Below the pieces are notes generated by a model. It did not search any database, was not told where the DNA came from, and saw nothing but the letters and a program-made list of their open reading frames with translations. A stretch of DNA of 32,733 bases from Helicobacter sp. (GTDB taxonomy: Bacteria; Campylobacterota; Campylobacteria; Campylobacterales; Helicobacteraceae): contig JARHZY010000130.1 in assembly GCA_029264655.1 (NCBI GenBank), positions 1-32,733 of the forward strand, read 5' to 3'. Below, piece after piece: positions 1 through 7,995 of the stretch (within the stretch, counting starts at the first letter, position 1; every line of letters starts with the position of its first letter). Position numbers and translations under genes: made by a program.

Positions 1-708
1 TTTATCTTTATTTTGAAGTTTTTGAAAATCCTCTTTTTTTGCTTCTCGATAATATTTAGAAAGGCATTTAAATACACTTTCTAAATCACTAAACTTTTTA
101 AAATAAATTTTTTTACTTTTTTGTTCCTAAGTGTTATTAGCATGAGATTCTATACTTTTAGAATCTTTAGCTAAAAATAAGCGTTTTATCTTGAGATTTA
201 AAAGATTGCTCATTGTTGTAAAAATATCAAAACCTTCTCTATAATCATCACTCATATCAATTGCTATAATATCGCCTTTAATAAGCTTTTTAATCAATTT
301 GCGTGATTTTCTGTAATTAATGATTTTTTGTGTTTTGTGATAATCGTTAGTATTGTAAATTGTATCTTTAGGTTGTGTAGATTCTATATTGTATGTATTA
401 TACTTAGAATCTAGCACATATTCACAATGTTGCAAGGCTTCTTCATAGCTTTCTAACTCGTAGTATCTAAAAGCGATACTCATCGGATTAACTTGCTTAT
501 TATCCTTTAACTTCCCATCTTTCCATTCACTGCTAAAGGCTACTTTTTTGATTCTAGGGATTATCACATTATAAAAATGCTCTCCCATTTCTACAAGGCG
601 ATTAAGCTCCATAATGGCGTGTGCTGTTGTGCCACTACCTGCAAAGAAGTCTAGGATTAATATTTCAGTTTTCTTTTTTAGTAATTTTGCATAGTCTATC
701 GAGTTTAT
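1..708 (-). pseudogene. Decayed DNA adenine methyltransferase (type III Mod-like), C-terminal remnant
   Basis: Read on the minus strand, the frame from 708 downward gives LDFFAGSGTTAHA, the AdoMet-binding motif (motif I, FxGxG type) of N6-adenine methyltransferases, then a MELN helix and a stretch (RLVEMGEHFYNVIIPRIKKV) typical of the C-terminal part of type III Mod-like enzymes. The frame is closed by TAG at 709-711, so the N-terminal half with the DPPY catalytic motif is missing. A second in-frame TAG at 127-129 interrupts it, yet the same frame stays open for another 42 codons to the window edge (EQKSKKIYFKKFSDLE...) with protein-like content, so this stop looks like a lesion and not the natural end. 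Between MELN and RLVEMG the residues that usually link these blocks (a GGxRKFIL-like strand) appear deleted. The ORF track shows only the 161-aa piece at 127-612. It is probably non-functional, and no restriction partner is visible. Confidence 0.75.
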
Positions 709-1012
709 CTATACCATATGATAAAATACATTTTTTAAAAATACTTAATAAATATATTGCAAATATTCTTTATACTTATGCCACATATATTACCAAATAC
801 TTTTAGATTTGTTAAATATATAAATTTTATATTATACTAGAGATATGCTATATAAGATTCCAATGTGCCTTATCGCTTTATATTCACTTGTAATTAATGT
901 ATAACAAACTATTATGTGTTTTTATCTCATGTTATTACTTTGTATTCAAGACTATGCATAAAATAACTCCAATAAATATGGCAAACTAATGTCTTTTTTA
1001 ATGCATGCTGTT

Positions 1013-1639
1013 TCATTCTATTATATGGATATTATCTATTTGCCTAAAAGTATCATTAAGGCTGTTACATTTTGGTGAGATTTTGCATAAAAATAAGATT
1101 GTTTGTATTGAATCTTTATAATCAGTCATTTTGACAAGGTTTTTTGGTATTTCATGCCCACGCTGTTCCCATTTCTGCATATGCAATTGAATCTTATCGT
1201 ATCGTATCATATAATTTTCAAGAAAATAACTTAATGCAAGGGCAAGTTGCAACCCACTATCATTGCGATATGTATCAAAATATTCAAGTTTAAGCAATAT
1301 ATTTCTTGCTTTATGTAAAGCCTGCCTATATAATATTGTTTTAGATACACAATGAGATAATACTACTATAGATGGCGTATCTTGTTCTTTATCAAATAGT
1401 GTGCAAGGATTTTCCCATATTATACGTATTGTATTATAAGCTTGTGTTTGTATAGTGTGGAGTTGTGAAACTTCGTGTATGTTAGTATCTGTTTGTAAAA
1501 AATTATAAATATATGTATAATCACTTGTTGTATGAGAATCATATGGGGCATTAGATTTTGTGTATAATAATGGCATAGTAGCACAACACACTTTCATAAA
1601 TAGAGCAAATAAGCATATTATATATAAATTACGATACAT
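1013..1639 (-). CDS. Exported protein of unknown function, 208 aa
   Basis: I do not recognise the family. The N-terminus has a basic start and a hydrophobic core (residues about 4-20, MYRNLYIICLFALFMKVCCA), consistent with a signal peptide, so a periplasmic or surface location is likely. The mature part is Tyr/Thr/Asn rich at first and then apparently helical from about residue 90 on (repeated leucine and charged positions). It contains several cysteines (NPC, SHC, LCKISPKC) that could form disulphides. The start is backed by AGGA about nine bases upstream of the ATG. It stands alone, with long non-coding stretches on both sides and no operon partner. Nothing in the sequence gives a function. 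Confidence 0.7.
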   Translation of the reverse strand: MYRNLYIICLFALFMKVCCATMPLLYTKSNAPYDSHTTSDYTYIYNFLQTDTNIHEVSQLHTIQTQAYNTIRIIWENPCTLFDKEQDTPSIVVLSHCVSKTILYRQALHKARNILLKLEYFDTYRNDSGLQLALALSYFLENYMIRYDKIQLHMQKWEQRGHEIPKNLVKMTDYKDSIQTILFLCKISPKCNSLNDTFRQIDNIHIIE

Positions 1640-1797
1640 AATGTATTATCCTAACTTTGAAGTTATATTGATAATAGTGTATGTAAAATTTATGGGCTTT
1701 AGGACAACAAACATATCATGGTATTATAAAAAGTATTATATCTGTGATAATTAAAATAGAAAAAATAAAATTTTCATTTATGATTTTTTAAAATCTG

Positions 1798-1806
1798 TGC
1801 TATAAT
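1798..1806 (+). promoter_or_regulatory. Extended -10 promoter of the small lipoprotein gene
   Basis: TGCTATAAT is a perfect extended -10 box, placed about 33 bases before the ATG at 1839. A transcription start near 1813 would leave a short leader carrying the GAGGAG ribosome site. The upstream DNA is A/T-tract rich, as in the -35 regions of this group. Confidence 0.65.
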
Positions 1807-1838
1807 ATGCTAACATTTTATTTTTGAGGAGTTTCGTT

Positions 1839-2069
1839 ATGAAAAAGTTTTTAGCAACAGCAGTTTTTGCAGGTTTAGCAACTTTATTTGTTGCTTGTGA
1901 TGATAAAAAAGCAGATTCAAAGCCACAAGCACCTGCAGCAACACAAGAGGACAATAAAGCAGCAGAAACAATGGCACCTGCACAAGAGATGGATAAAGAT
2001 GCAGTAGTAGCACCTGCAGCAACACAAGAGGACAATAAAGCAGCAGAAACAGCACAACCATCTAAGTAA
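1839..2069 (+). CDS. Small repeat-containing lipoprotein, 76 aa
   Basis: The protein begins MKKFLATAVFAGLATLFVAC. This is a type II signal peptide ending in a lipobox (LFVAC), so after lipidation the mature protein starts at Cys20 and is membrane anchored. The mature 57 residues are Ala/Gln/Glu/Asp/Lys rich, without predicted hydrophobic structure, and consist largely of two copies of APAATQEDNKAAET separated by a short spacer. The ORF track starts at a TTG at 1824, but that codon overlaps the GAGGAG ribosome site at 1826-1831; the ATG at 1839, eight bases after it, is the better start. A strong extended -10 precedes it and a probable terminator follows, so it is a single-gene unit and probably well expressed. 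The family is not recognised; a role as a small surface or periplasm-facing lipoprotein is inferred. Confidence 0.85.
   Translation: MKKFLATAVFAGLATLFVACDDKKADSKPQAPAATQEDNKAAETMAPAQEMDKDAVVAPAATQEDNKAAETAQPSK
1928..2051 (+). repeat. Perfect 43-bp direct repeat inside the lipoprotein gene
   Basis: Positions 1928-1970 and 2009-2051 are identical over 43 bp. Their start-to-start distance is 81 bp, exactly 27 codons, so the reading frame is kept and the peptide APAATQEDNKAAET is duplicated. Confidence 0.97.
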
Positions 2070-2102
2070 GGTTTTATATATTCTTACCTTTGACTTTTTT
2101 AT

Positions 2103-2131
2103 GCCCCATTTTAGGGGTTTTGTCTTTTTTA
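2103..2131 (+). terminator. Probable intrinsic terminator of the lipoprotein gene
   Basis: GCCCC and GGGGT arms around a short A/T loop are followed by TTTTG and then CTTTTTT, 34 bases after the stop codon. The stem is short but is the only GC-rich hairpin nearby. Confidence 0.6.
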
Positions 2132-3479
2132 TTATCCCTGTTTATATTTAATATTAAAACATAATATGTTATTACATGATTTTATAAGATTAGATACCAT
2201 GAATAAATAGTATAGCTATAGTATTGTGAGTTTTTGCTAGCATATTTATATATTAAATCAATTGCTTATTATTGTTATTTGCATGTGTATCTTGCAATTG
2301 CATATTTTCTTTTATTTTTAAGAGTTTGTATAATAAGTTATTGACTATTATATGTAGTTTTGATAGTAGAAAAAATAAATATAAAATATGATATATTTAC
2401 TATTTTTATCTAAATATTGTATGATACAAATTTATTTTGTAGGTTATATTTTTAACAATAAACCAAAATATGTATTTTCTCGAAAAATTAGCCAAATACG
2501 CATTATTTTACTATATTTTTTATTTAAATGACATTATATATCATATATCTATGCTATAACCCATAAAAAATAAAGAGTGCTTAATAATCTTCGTAAAAAA
2601 AAGGCTTTATTACTATCATAGTGGCATGTAAAATATATTTATTGCGTAAAGAATATGATTATTTTCTTTTATACATACAAAGCTAGAAGACTATGTAGTA
2701 AGCGATAATGCCCTATTTCAGTAATATGCATTAATAATATCATACCAATACCATCATTACAACAACACAATATTGCCAAACTCATGTTTTGGTCAATATT
2801 GGATTTATTATTCTGTGTGGCAATGAAAAATTATATATAGATATGCACCGCATACGAAATACCAAATCTTTTGCTTCGTTAATAAAACATTTTAATTGCA
2901 ATAAAATTAGAAAATAATTATTTTAATAGGCTAAGCAATGTTTATTGGATTATAAACAAAATCTCTCCAAATTACCCAAATATCATTTGATTTTAAATAG
3001 AAAACACCTATTTCTTTAAGTTGTGCAATTTGCAAGAGACAACAACTCTTTTATAAAATAAGCCATAAAATTATATGCATCTATATTAGGATTATGCTAA
3101 TACCAATAGCTATTGTGAAAATTTCAAAATTTACTTTATTTTTTTAATAACCTTTTTCTCAAAAAAAAAAAAACAACAACAATGCAATATCTATTCTACT
3201 AATTTATAACATAATAATACTCCAAATAATAAAATAATGCAATAGGCAGTAAAACTGCTTCCTACTTGTTGTAAATCATTTATTTTATTATTAATAGTCT
3301 CTTATATTCATGATAATATTTGCTATTTATCGCTAAGTATTCTACTTTACAATTTTTTAAGCAATATATATGAAAACATAGTAATAATATCATTCATTAG
3401 CAAACTTTTTAAATCATTTTCCAACACATGAAGACAAGCATTAAAAAATTTTGCTTTATGCGGGCTACAATATATACCA
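2132..3479. other. Gene-poor, very AT-rich stretch of 1.35 kb
   Basis: No intact gene, tRNA-like cloverleaf, IS end or long repeat is visible. The plus frame 2741-2917 is open for 58 codons but has no usable start or ribosome site. A run of 13 A lies at 3161-3173. The right part (2931-3478) may be a dead gene and is described separately. The left part (2132-2740) shows nothing I can name. Confidence 0.6.
2931..3478 (-). pseudogene. Possible heavily decayed coding remnant
   Basis: On the minus strand four open pieces follow one another in different frames: 3347-3478 (43 codons, starts GIYCSPHKAKFF), 3191-3301 (36 codons with a hydrophobic segment AYCIILLFGVLLCY), 3016-3096 (26 codons, HNPNIDAYNFMAYFIKELL) and 2931-3050 (39 codons, LLQIAQLKEIGVFYL then IWVIWRDFVYNP). 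The last two overlap in adjacent frames with similar leucine-rich stretches, as a frameshift would leave. Amino-acid content looks protein-like, with two Trp in one short piece. In DNA this AT-rich, open stretches of about 40 codons also arise by chance, so this is tentative. The family is unknown. It lies directly downstream of, and in the same direction as, the FAH-family gene. Confidence 0.25.
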
Positions 3480-4343
3480 TTATGCTTTAATATGGGTTTT
3501 TAAAGTGCCAATTCCTTCAATCTCACATACAACTTCATCACCAGCTTGTAAAAATTTTGGTGGTGTAAAACCCATACCAACACCACTAGGAGTCCCCATA
3601 GAGATAATACTCCCTGCTTTAAGTGTATAATATGTAGAAAGTTCGGCAATAACATATGGCACATTAAAAATAAGTTGTGCTGTATTGCTATTTTGCCTTA
3701 ATTCACCATTGACATAACTTTTGATTGCAAGATTTGTAATATCTAAATCATCGCGTAGCACGATACATGGACCCATAGGAAATGCACCTTCAAGGCTTTT
3801 GCCAATATACCATTGTTTATGTTTTTGTTGCAAATCTCTTGCAGAAATATCATTACCTATTGTATAGCCAAAAATAAAATCATGTGCGTATTCTTGTGTA
3901 ATATGACGACAATCTTTGCCAATAATCACCACAAGCTCCACCTCATAATCAAGTTGCTTTGTGTTATTTGTAATAAAAAAATCTCCATTTGGAGCATTAC
4001 ATTCATTAACTCGTTTGCTAAAATATACAGCTTCTTCACGTTTTCCATCAAAAGCTTCATTTTTAAAACGCATAGATTCTACAGCATGCTCCATATAGTT
4101 AATACCAAGACAAATAATATCTTGTAATGGTGTTTTAATGGGGGCAAGCAATGTTACTTGATTGAGTGGTATGTGTGGATTTGGTTTCTTTAAGTATTTA
4201 TGCAATGTTTCATAATGCACAATAAAATCATTCATATTGTTACTTATATCAAGCGGCATAACCATTGTATCATCTTCACATAAGATTCCCAAAAATTCGA
4301 TGCCATTATCCAAAAACCGCACAAGTTTGCCATGTAATTCCAT
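3480..4343 (-). CDS. Fumarylacetoacetate hydrolase (FAH) family protein, 287 aa
   Basis: The C-terminal two thirds (about residues 73-287) carry the FAH fold signature. LDYEVELVVIIGKD supplies the ExE metal ligands (E134, E136), GNDISARD supplies the third acidic ligand (D165), followed by QWYIGKSLEGAFPMGP (K182) and the family hallmark GTPSGVGMG with a downstream GDEVVCEIEGIG. The first 70 residues form the usual short N-terminal domain. Relatives are Mg/Mn-dependent cytosolic enzymes that hydrolyse acylpyruvates or decarboxylate oxaloacetate, and the exact substrate cannot be told from sequence. AAGGA before the ATG supports the start. It is transcribed alone, with about 440 non-coding bases upstream and gene-poor DNA downstream, so context does not help with the pathway. 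Confidence 0.88.
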   Translation of the reverse strand: MELHGKLVRFLDNGIEFLGILCEDDTMVMPLDISNNMNDFIVHYETLHKYLKKPNPHIPLNQVTLLAPIKTPLQDIICLGINYMEHAVESMRFKNEAFDGKREEAVYFSKRVNECNAPNGDFFITNNTKQLDYEVELVVIIGKDCRHITQEYAHDFIFGYTIGNDISARDLQQKHKQWYIGKSLEGAFPMGPCIVLRDDLDITNLAIKSYVNGELRQNSNTAQLIFNVPYVIAELSTYYTLKAGSIISMGTPSGVGMGFTPPKFLQAGDEVVCEIEGIGTLKTHIKA

Positions 4344-4788
4344 ATTAATCCTTTATCATTTAAATTATGTTATCAAATTATAACAATAATACTAAATACG
4401 CGAGAGAAGATAAAAAGGAATAAGCTATATTTTTAGACTTTTTGTAACAATATGCAAAAAGAGATATTGAGAATGTTTTATATTGCACAATATTTATCTA
4501 TAAATACTATATCAGTCAAGTTTATATTTTTATAGATTTATAAAAGTCTCAACTATTTACAACATAACCCATAAAAGACAAACTAATAAAAATTCGTGTA
4601 AAAATTTATTAAGCATATCTAAACAAGAATAAAACTAAGTATTTAAACAATTCATTCAATCACATTAATTATTAAGGTATGACAACTAATACACACAAAC
4701 AATGATATTTTACAACAAATTATATATTTTTGATATTTATAGTATTATAATATTATTATATATTCTACAAAAAAAGGTTTTATTATAA
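4344..4788. other. Non-coding AT-rich spacer
   Basis: This stretch lies between the divergent FAH-family and glycosyltransferase genes. Apart from a candidate -10 box near its right end I see no gene, RNA or clear hairpin. Confidence 0.5.
4746..4751 (+). promoter_or_regulatory. Candidate -10 box of the glycosyltransferase gene
   Basis: TATAAT lies 37 bases before the ATG in a run of A/T tracts. The surroundings are so AT-rich that chance matches are likely. Confidence 0.35.
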
Positions 4789-5790
4789 ATGCAAACCTAT
4801 AGAGTGCAAAATGTTGGTTTCTTTCGTGTAGGGTTATTTGGTGATATTATTGTAGCATTACATGGCATTTATGCAACAAAAGTGTTATATCCTAATGCAC
4901 GACTCATTATTTACACAAGTGCCTATGGAGAACTTATTTATCCGCATTTTTGGTTTATTGATGAGGTAGTTAATATAGAAACTTACGAATTAGAAAAACT
5001 TGCAACACATATAGATTCTAAACATTTTGACCTTTTTATTTTGACAAATCCTAATCGTAAATATTGTGCCTTACTTGCACAAACACATTGTAAAAGAATT
5101 TATTCTTTTCTAAGTGCAGGTAATTTTTTCCGATGGCGTTTTAAAACTTTATTTTATTCTCGAGCATATAGCACCACCCCACATTACAAGCGTATATTAA
5201 ATCTTGTGTGTAGCACTGCTCAAGCATATCATGATACAAATATATTTGATTTTTCACAAATTACTATTACACCACAAACACACAATAAAGTTTTTATAGA
5301 GCAATTTTTAACTCAAAATAATATTGATAAAAAAAATACTATTATTCTCATTAATCCATTTGTGCGTAGTGCTTTTTGCAATCTAACCTTAAAAGGCTGG
5401 GAGATATTAATACATAAACTTGCAGATACATATCCACACTTTACTTTTATTATCCCAACATACCAAGCAAATCCAACCATACATATTACTGCTACCAATA
5501 ATAATATCTTTATCTTTTATAATAATCATGATGTATTGAATTTAGCAGCACTTTTAAACCACACTACATTGCTTATTTCACCAAGCACAGGCACTTCACA
5601 TCTTGCAAATAATCTCAATATCCCTATGATTTGGCTTTGCAGTAAAAGTGATAGTAAAAAATGGATGGGCGATAATATGCAAAGTGATCTTTTTGTTATA
5701 CTGCCAACTACAACACAAAATATGACACAAACACAAGAAAATCATGCAATAGACCAAACTTATATGCTTTTTCAGTCTTATTTTAAATAA
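4789..5790 (+). CDS. Glycosyltransferase family 9 (heptosyltransferase-like), 333 aa
   Basis: The two-domain GT-B layout of family 9 is visible. An N-terminal block FFRVGLFGDIIVALHGIYATKV (residues 11-32, matching the R-x-G-x-x-GD start of heptosyltransferases) is followed by YPNARLIIYTS. The C-terminal nucleotide-sugar block has ISPSTGTSHLANNLNIPMIWL (263-283), equivalent to the D-S/T-G-x-x-H-x-A signature. Enzymes of this family transfer heptose or related sugars from ADP/GDP donors to lipopolysaccharide core at the inner face of the cytoplasmic membrane. No signal peptide or membrane helix is seen. The last 30 residues are Thr/Gln/Asn rich. A weak AAAAGG site lies 11 bases before the ATG. 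The gene stands alone, unlike typical LPS core clusters, so its acceptor is unknown. Confidence 0.85.
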   Translation: MQTYRVQNVGFFRVGLFGDIIVALHGIYATKVLYPNARLIIYTSAYGELIYPHFWFIDEVVNIETYELEKLATHIDSKHFDLFILTNPNRKYCALLAQTHCKRIYSFLSAGNFFRWRFKTLFYSRAYSTTPHYKRILNLVCSTAQAYHDTNIFDFSQITITPQTHNKVFIEQFLTQNNIDKKNTIILINPFVRSAFCNLTLKGWEILIHKLADTYPHFTFIIPTYQANPTIHITATNNNIFIFYNNHDVLNLAALLNHTTLLISPSTGTSHLANNLNIPMIWLCSKSDSKKWMGDNMQSDLFVILPTTTQNMTQTQENHAIDQTYMLFQSYFK

Positions 5791-6031
5791 TTTTATTAAA
5801 ATATATATTATTTCTATAATATGTTGTATTTATAAAGCATAAAATAGAATAATATATCAATAATAATTATTTTACTAGTATATAATATGTATTAGTAAAT
5901 ACATTATTTATAGTTTTTTATCAATGAATTACACATATTATCAATGTTTCCACACAACTATAACAAGTATATGCTTTATTGTAGATTCTATTATTACCTT
6001 TGCAGTGCTTTTACCATATATATTTATAAGC

Positions 6032-7978
6032 TTATATAATGCCAAATTGTTTATAAAATGCCATATCTATATCTTCTAATAAGCCTTTTTGTTGTAATTG
6101 AGTAAGCACAGATTCAGTGCAAAGTGTATCTTTGGGCCACTCCCTATTATATCCTTCTAGTGTGCTTTTTGCAGTTGCATCTAAAAACACACAATGAGCA
6201 ATTATTTTAAAATCCCTTGCTATATCAATAGAATTTACAACCCGCCAAAGTAGCATATAATAGTTTGTTAGGTCATTATCGCTATCAACAAAAATAAAAA
6301 ATGCACCATATTGCCCCAATGCTTCATGAAATCTTTGTGCATACTCAAGGATTGGTGTCTTTTGTTTGCATACACCACAAATAATAAGCGGGTTTTTATG
6401 TTGGTATATATGCAGTGTTGTTATCTCATTTGCTATATCTTGCATTTTTGGCAATAAGACATCCTCTGTAATAGCTATAAAATCATGATGGAGCACACTA
6501 CCGCTTGCATCAATACCTAATTTACCACTTACAGCAAATTCTTTGCATGCATGATCAAGGGCATCGCAATTCCCCATAGTATTATAAAGTTTTTCTGCAT
6601 TAATTCTATCAAGAATATAATCACATAGAATCTTATAATTAGCATGCAAACTTGGTGCATCTGCATCTACAAAGATAGCATGTTTTACAAAACTCATTTG
6701 TCCAATACCAAAAAAAGTATGCATCATTTGTAAGCTTTGTGCTGGATAGTTTGTCGCTATTTTTGCTAAAATAAGATTATGAAAAACACCATTTTCTGGC
6801 ATAGCGTAATCAATAAGCCCATGTGCACTTGTTTGCAAAAGTGGCAAAAAAAGCCGCTCTGTCATATACCCCATGTATTTATCTTCTAGTGGTGGTTTGC
6901 CAACAACGGTGGCAAGATAGATTGGATTATATTTTGTCGTAATGGCATGCACTTGCATAATTGGATATGGTTCAATTGGTGTATAAAATCCCGTATGATC
7001 GCCAAACTTACCTTCAGGTGCAAATTTATTTGTATCTACAAAACCCTCAATAACAATATCACAATCATAAGGCACACGCAAATCATTGCTTATACATTGT
7101 GTGAGTAAGGGATTCTTAGTGCGTATAAGCCCATATAACATAAGCTCAAATACTTTAGGAGGCATTGGGGCTTGCCCGCACCAAGTATAAAGTGGATCGC
7201 CACCGATGGCTACACTAACGGGCATAAGTTTATTTGCTTGCTTATATTCATGAAAAAAATGAGTTGCATCTTTATGGATTTGCCAATGCATAAGTAATTC
7301 ATTATGTGAGTGTATTTGTAATCGATATAAACCAATATTATGCGACTCACCATTAAGACTTCTTGTATAAACCTGTCCCATTGTAATAAAGCGTCCGCCA
7401 TCTTCTTCCCAAGTTTTGAGAATAGGTAGGGCAAAAAGATTGATAGAATCAGCTTTATATATTTTTTCTTGACATGGAGGCTTGCCTTTATAATGTTTAG
7501 GGAATATATGCCGCATAGCCCATAATTCTTTTAATTTTGTAAGCTTTGCTTGTAATGTTTTTGGCATAGTGGGTTGTAACATTTTTTTTATTAAAAGGGC
7601 AATAGATTCTAAAGAGTGGAATTTTGTATTACAATTATAATGTGTTGCAATAAGTTCTAATCTTTTTTGAGAACCAAAAACATTCATTAATACGGGAATA
7701 TGGAATGATTCTATATTATGGGGATATGGTAGATTTGTATCAGTTGGTATATTTGTTGTGTGTGTAAGCTCTGTTAGCATGGTGGGAGTTTTAGAATCTG
7801 TGTGTATATTTGTTTGGGTGGGTTTGCGGTGGATTGGGTGTGTAAAAAGCAGTGCTTTAGAATCTTTTTTCTTTACTTCCAAATAAGCTAAATGTGGGAT
7901 TTCTAATTCAATATCAAGAGGCGTATCAATAATTTTTAACTCATTGTGAGATTCTAAAAAGCGGATAAAATCTTGCAT
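6032..7978 (-). CDS. ubiD: UbiD-family decarboxylase, menaquinone biosynthesis type, 648 aa
   Basis: Residues about 170-345 hold the UbiD core: RFITMGQVYTRS, then SHNIGLYRLQ (N214, R219, the Mn/prenyl-FMN site), IAIGGDPLYTW, and APEGKFGDHTGFYTP (E322 and D327 at the positions of the catalytic acids). Length and motifs fit the long bacterial subfamily used in the futalosine (Mqn) route to menaquinone, in which the enzyme decarboxylates the late naphthoate intermediate with prenylated FMN supplied by UbiX; mqnL is another name used for this step. It would be cytosolic. Residues about 50-92 are a Thr/Pro/Asn/His-rich insertion between LLFTHPIHRK and HIPVLMNVFGS that normally lie close together. 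AAGGA precedes the ATG, and the gene starts 17 bases after ispE, so it is the last gene of the truB-csrA-ispE operon. Confidence 0.88.
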   Translation of the reverse strand: MQDFIRFLESHNELKIIDTPLDIELEIPHLAYLEVKKKDSKALLFTHPIHRKPTQTNIHTDSKTPTMLTELTHTTNIPTDTNLPYPHNIESFHIPVLMNVFGSQKRLELIATHYNCNTKFHSLESIALLIKKMLQPTMPKTLQAKLTKLKELWAMRHIFPKHYKGKPPCQEKIYKADSINLFALPILKTWEEDGGRFITMGQVYTRSLNGESHNIGLYRLQIHSHNELLMHWQIHKDATHFFHEYKQANKLMPVSVAIGGDPLYTWCGQAPMPPKVFELMLYGLIRTKNPLLTQCISNDLRVPYDCDIVIEGFVDTNKFAPEGKFGDHTGFYTPIEPYPIMQVHAITTKYNPIYLATVVGKPPLEDKYMGYMTERLFLPLLQTSAHGLIDYAMPENGVFHNLILAKIATNYPAQSLQMMHTFFGIGQMSFVKHAIFVDADAPSLHANYKILCDYILDRINAEKLYNTMGNCDALDHACKEFAVSGKLGIDASGSVLHHDFIAITEDVLLPKMQDIANEITTLHIYQHKNPLIICGVCKQKTPILEYAQRFHEALGQYGAFFIFVDSDNDLTNYYMLLWRVVNSIDIARDFKIIAHCVFLDATAKSTLEGYNREWPKDTLCTESVLTQLQQKGLLEDIDMAFYKQFGII

Positions 7979-7995
7979 AGTTCTTCCTTCTTTAT

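Noticed and set aside
621-806. Plus-strand 61-aa ORF
   Set aside because: It overlaps the methyltransferase remnant in antisense and has no ribosome site.
3161-3173. A13 tract as a phase-variation switch
   Set aside because: It is not inside or just upstream of any intact gene in the window, so there is nothing for it to switch here.
2556-4576. ATAACCCATAAAA present at 2556-2568 and 4564-4576 in two gene-free stretches, as a possible dispersed repeat
   Set aside because: The similarity fades within about 30 bases with gaps, and two copies in AT-rich DNA may be chance.
6025-6036. TATAAGCTTATA palindrome at the ubiD stop
   Set aside because: It is only 12 bp, overlaps the stop codon and has no U-tract, so it is likely chance.
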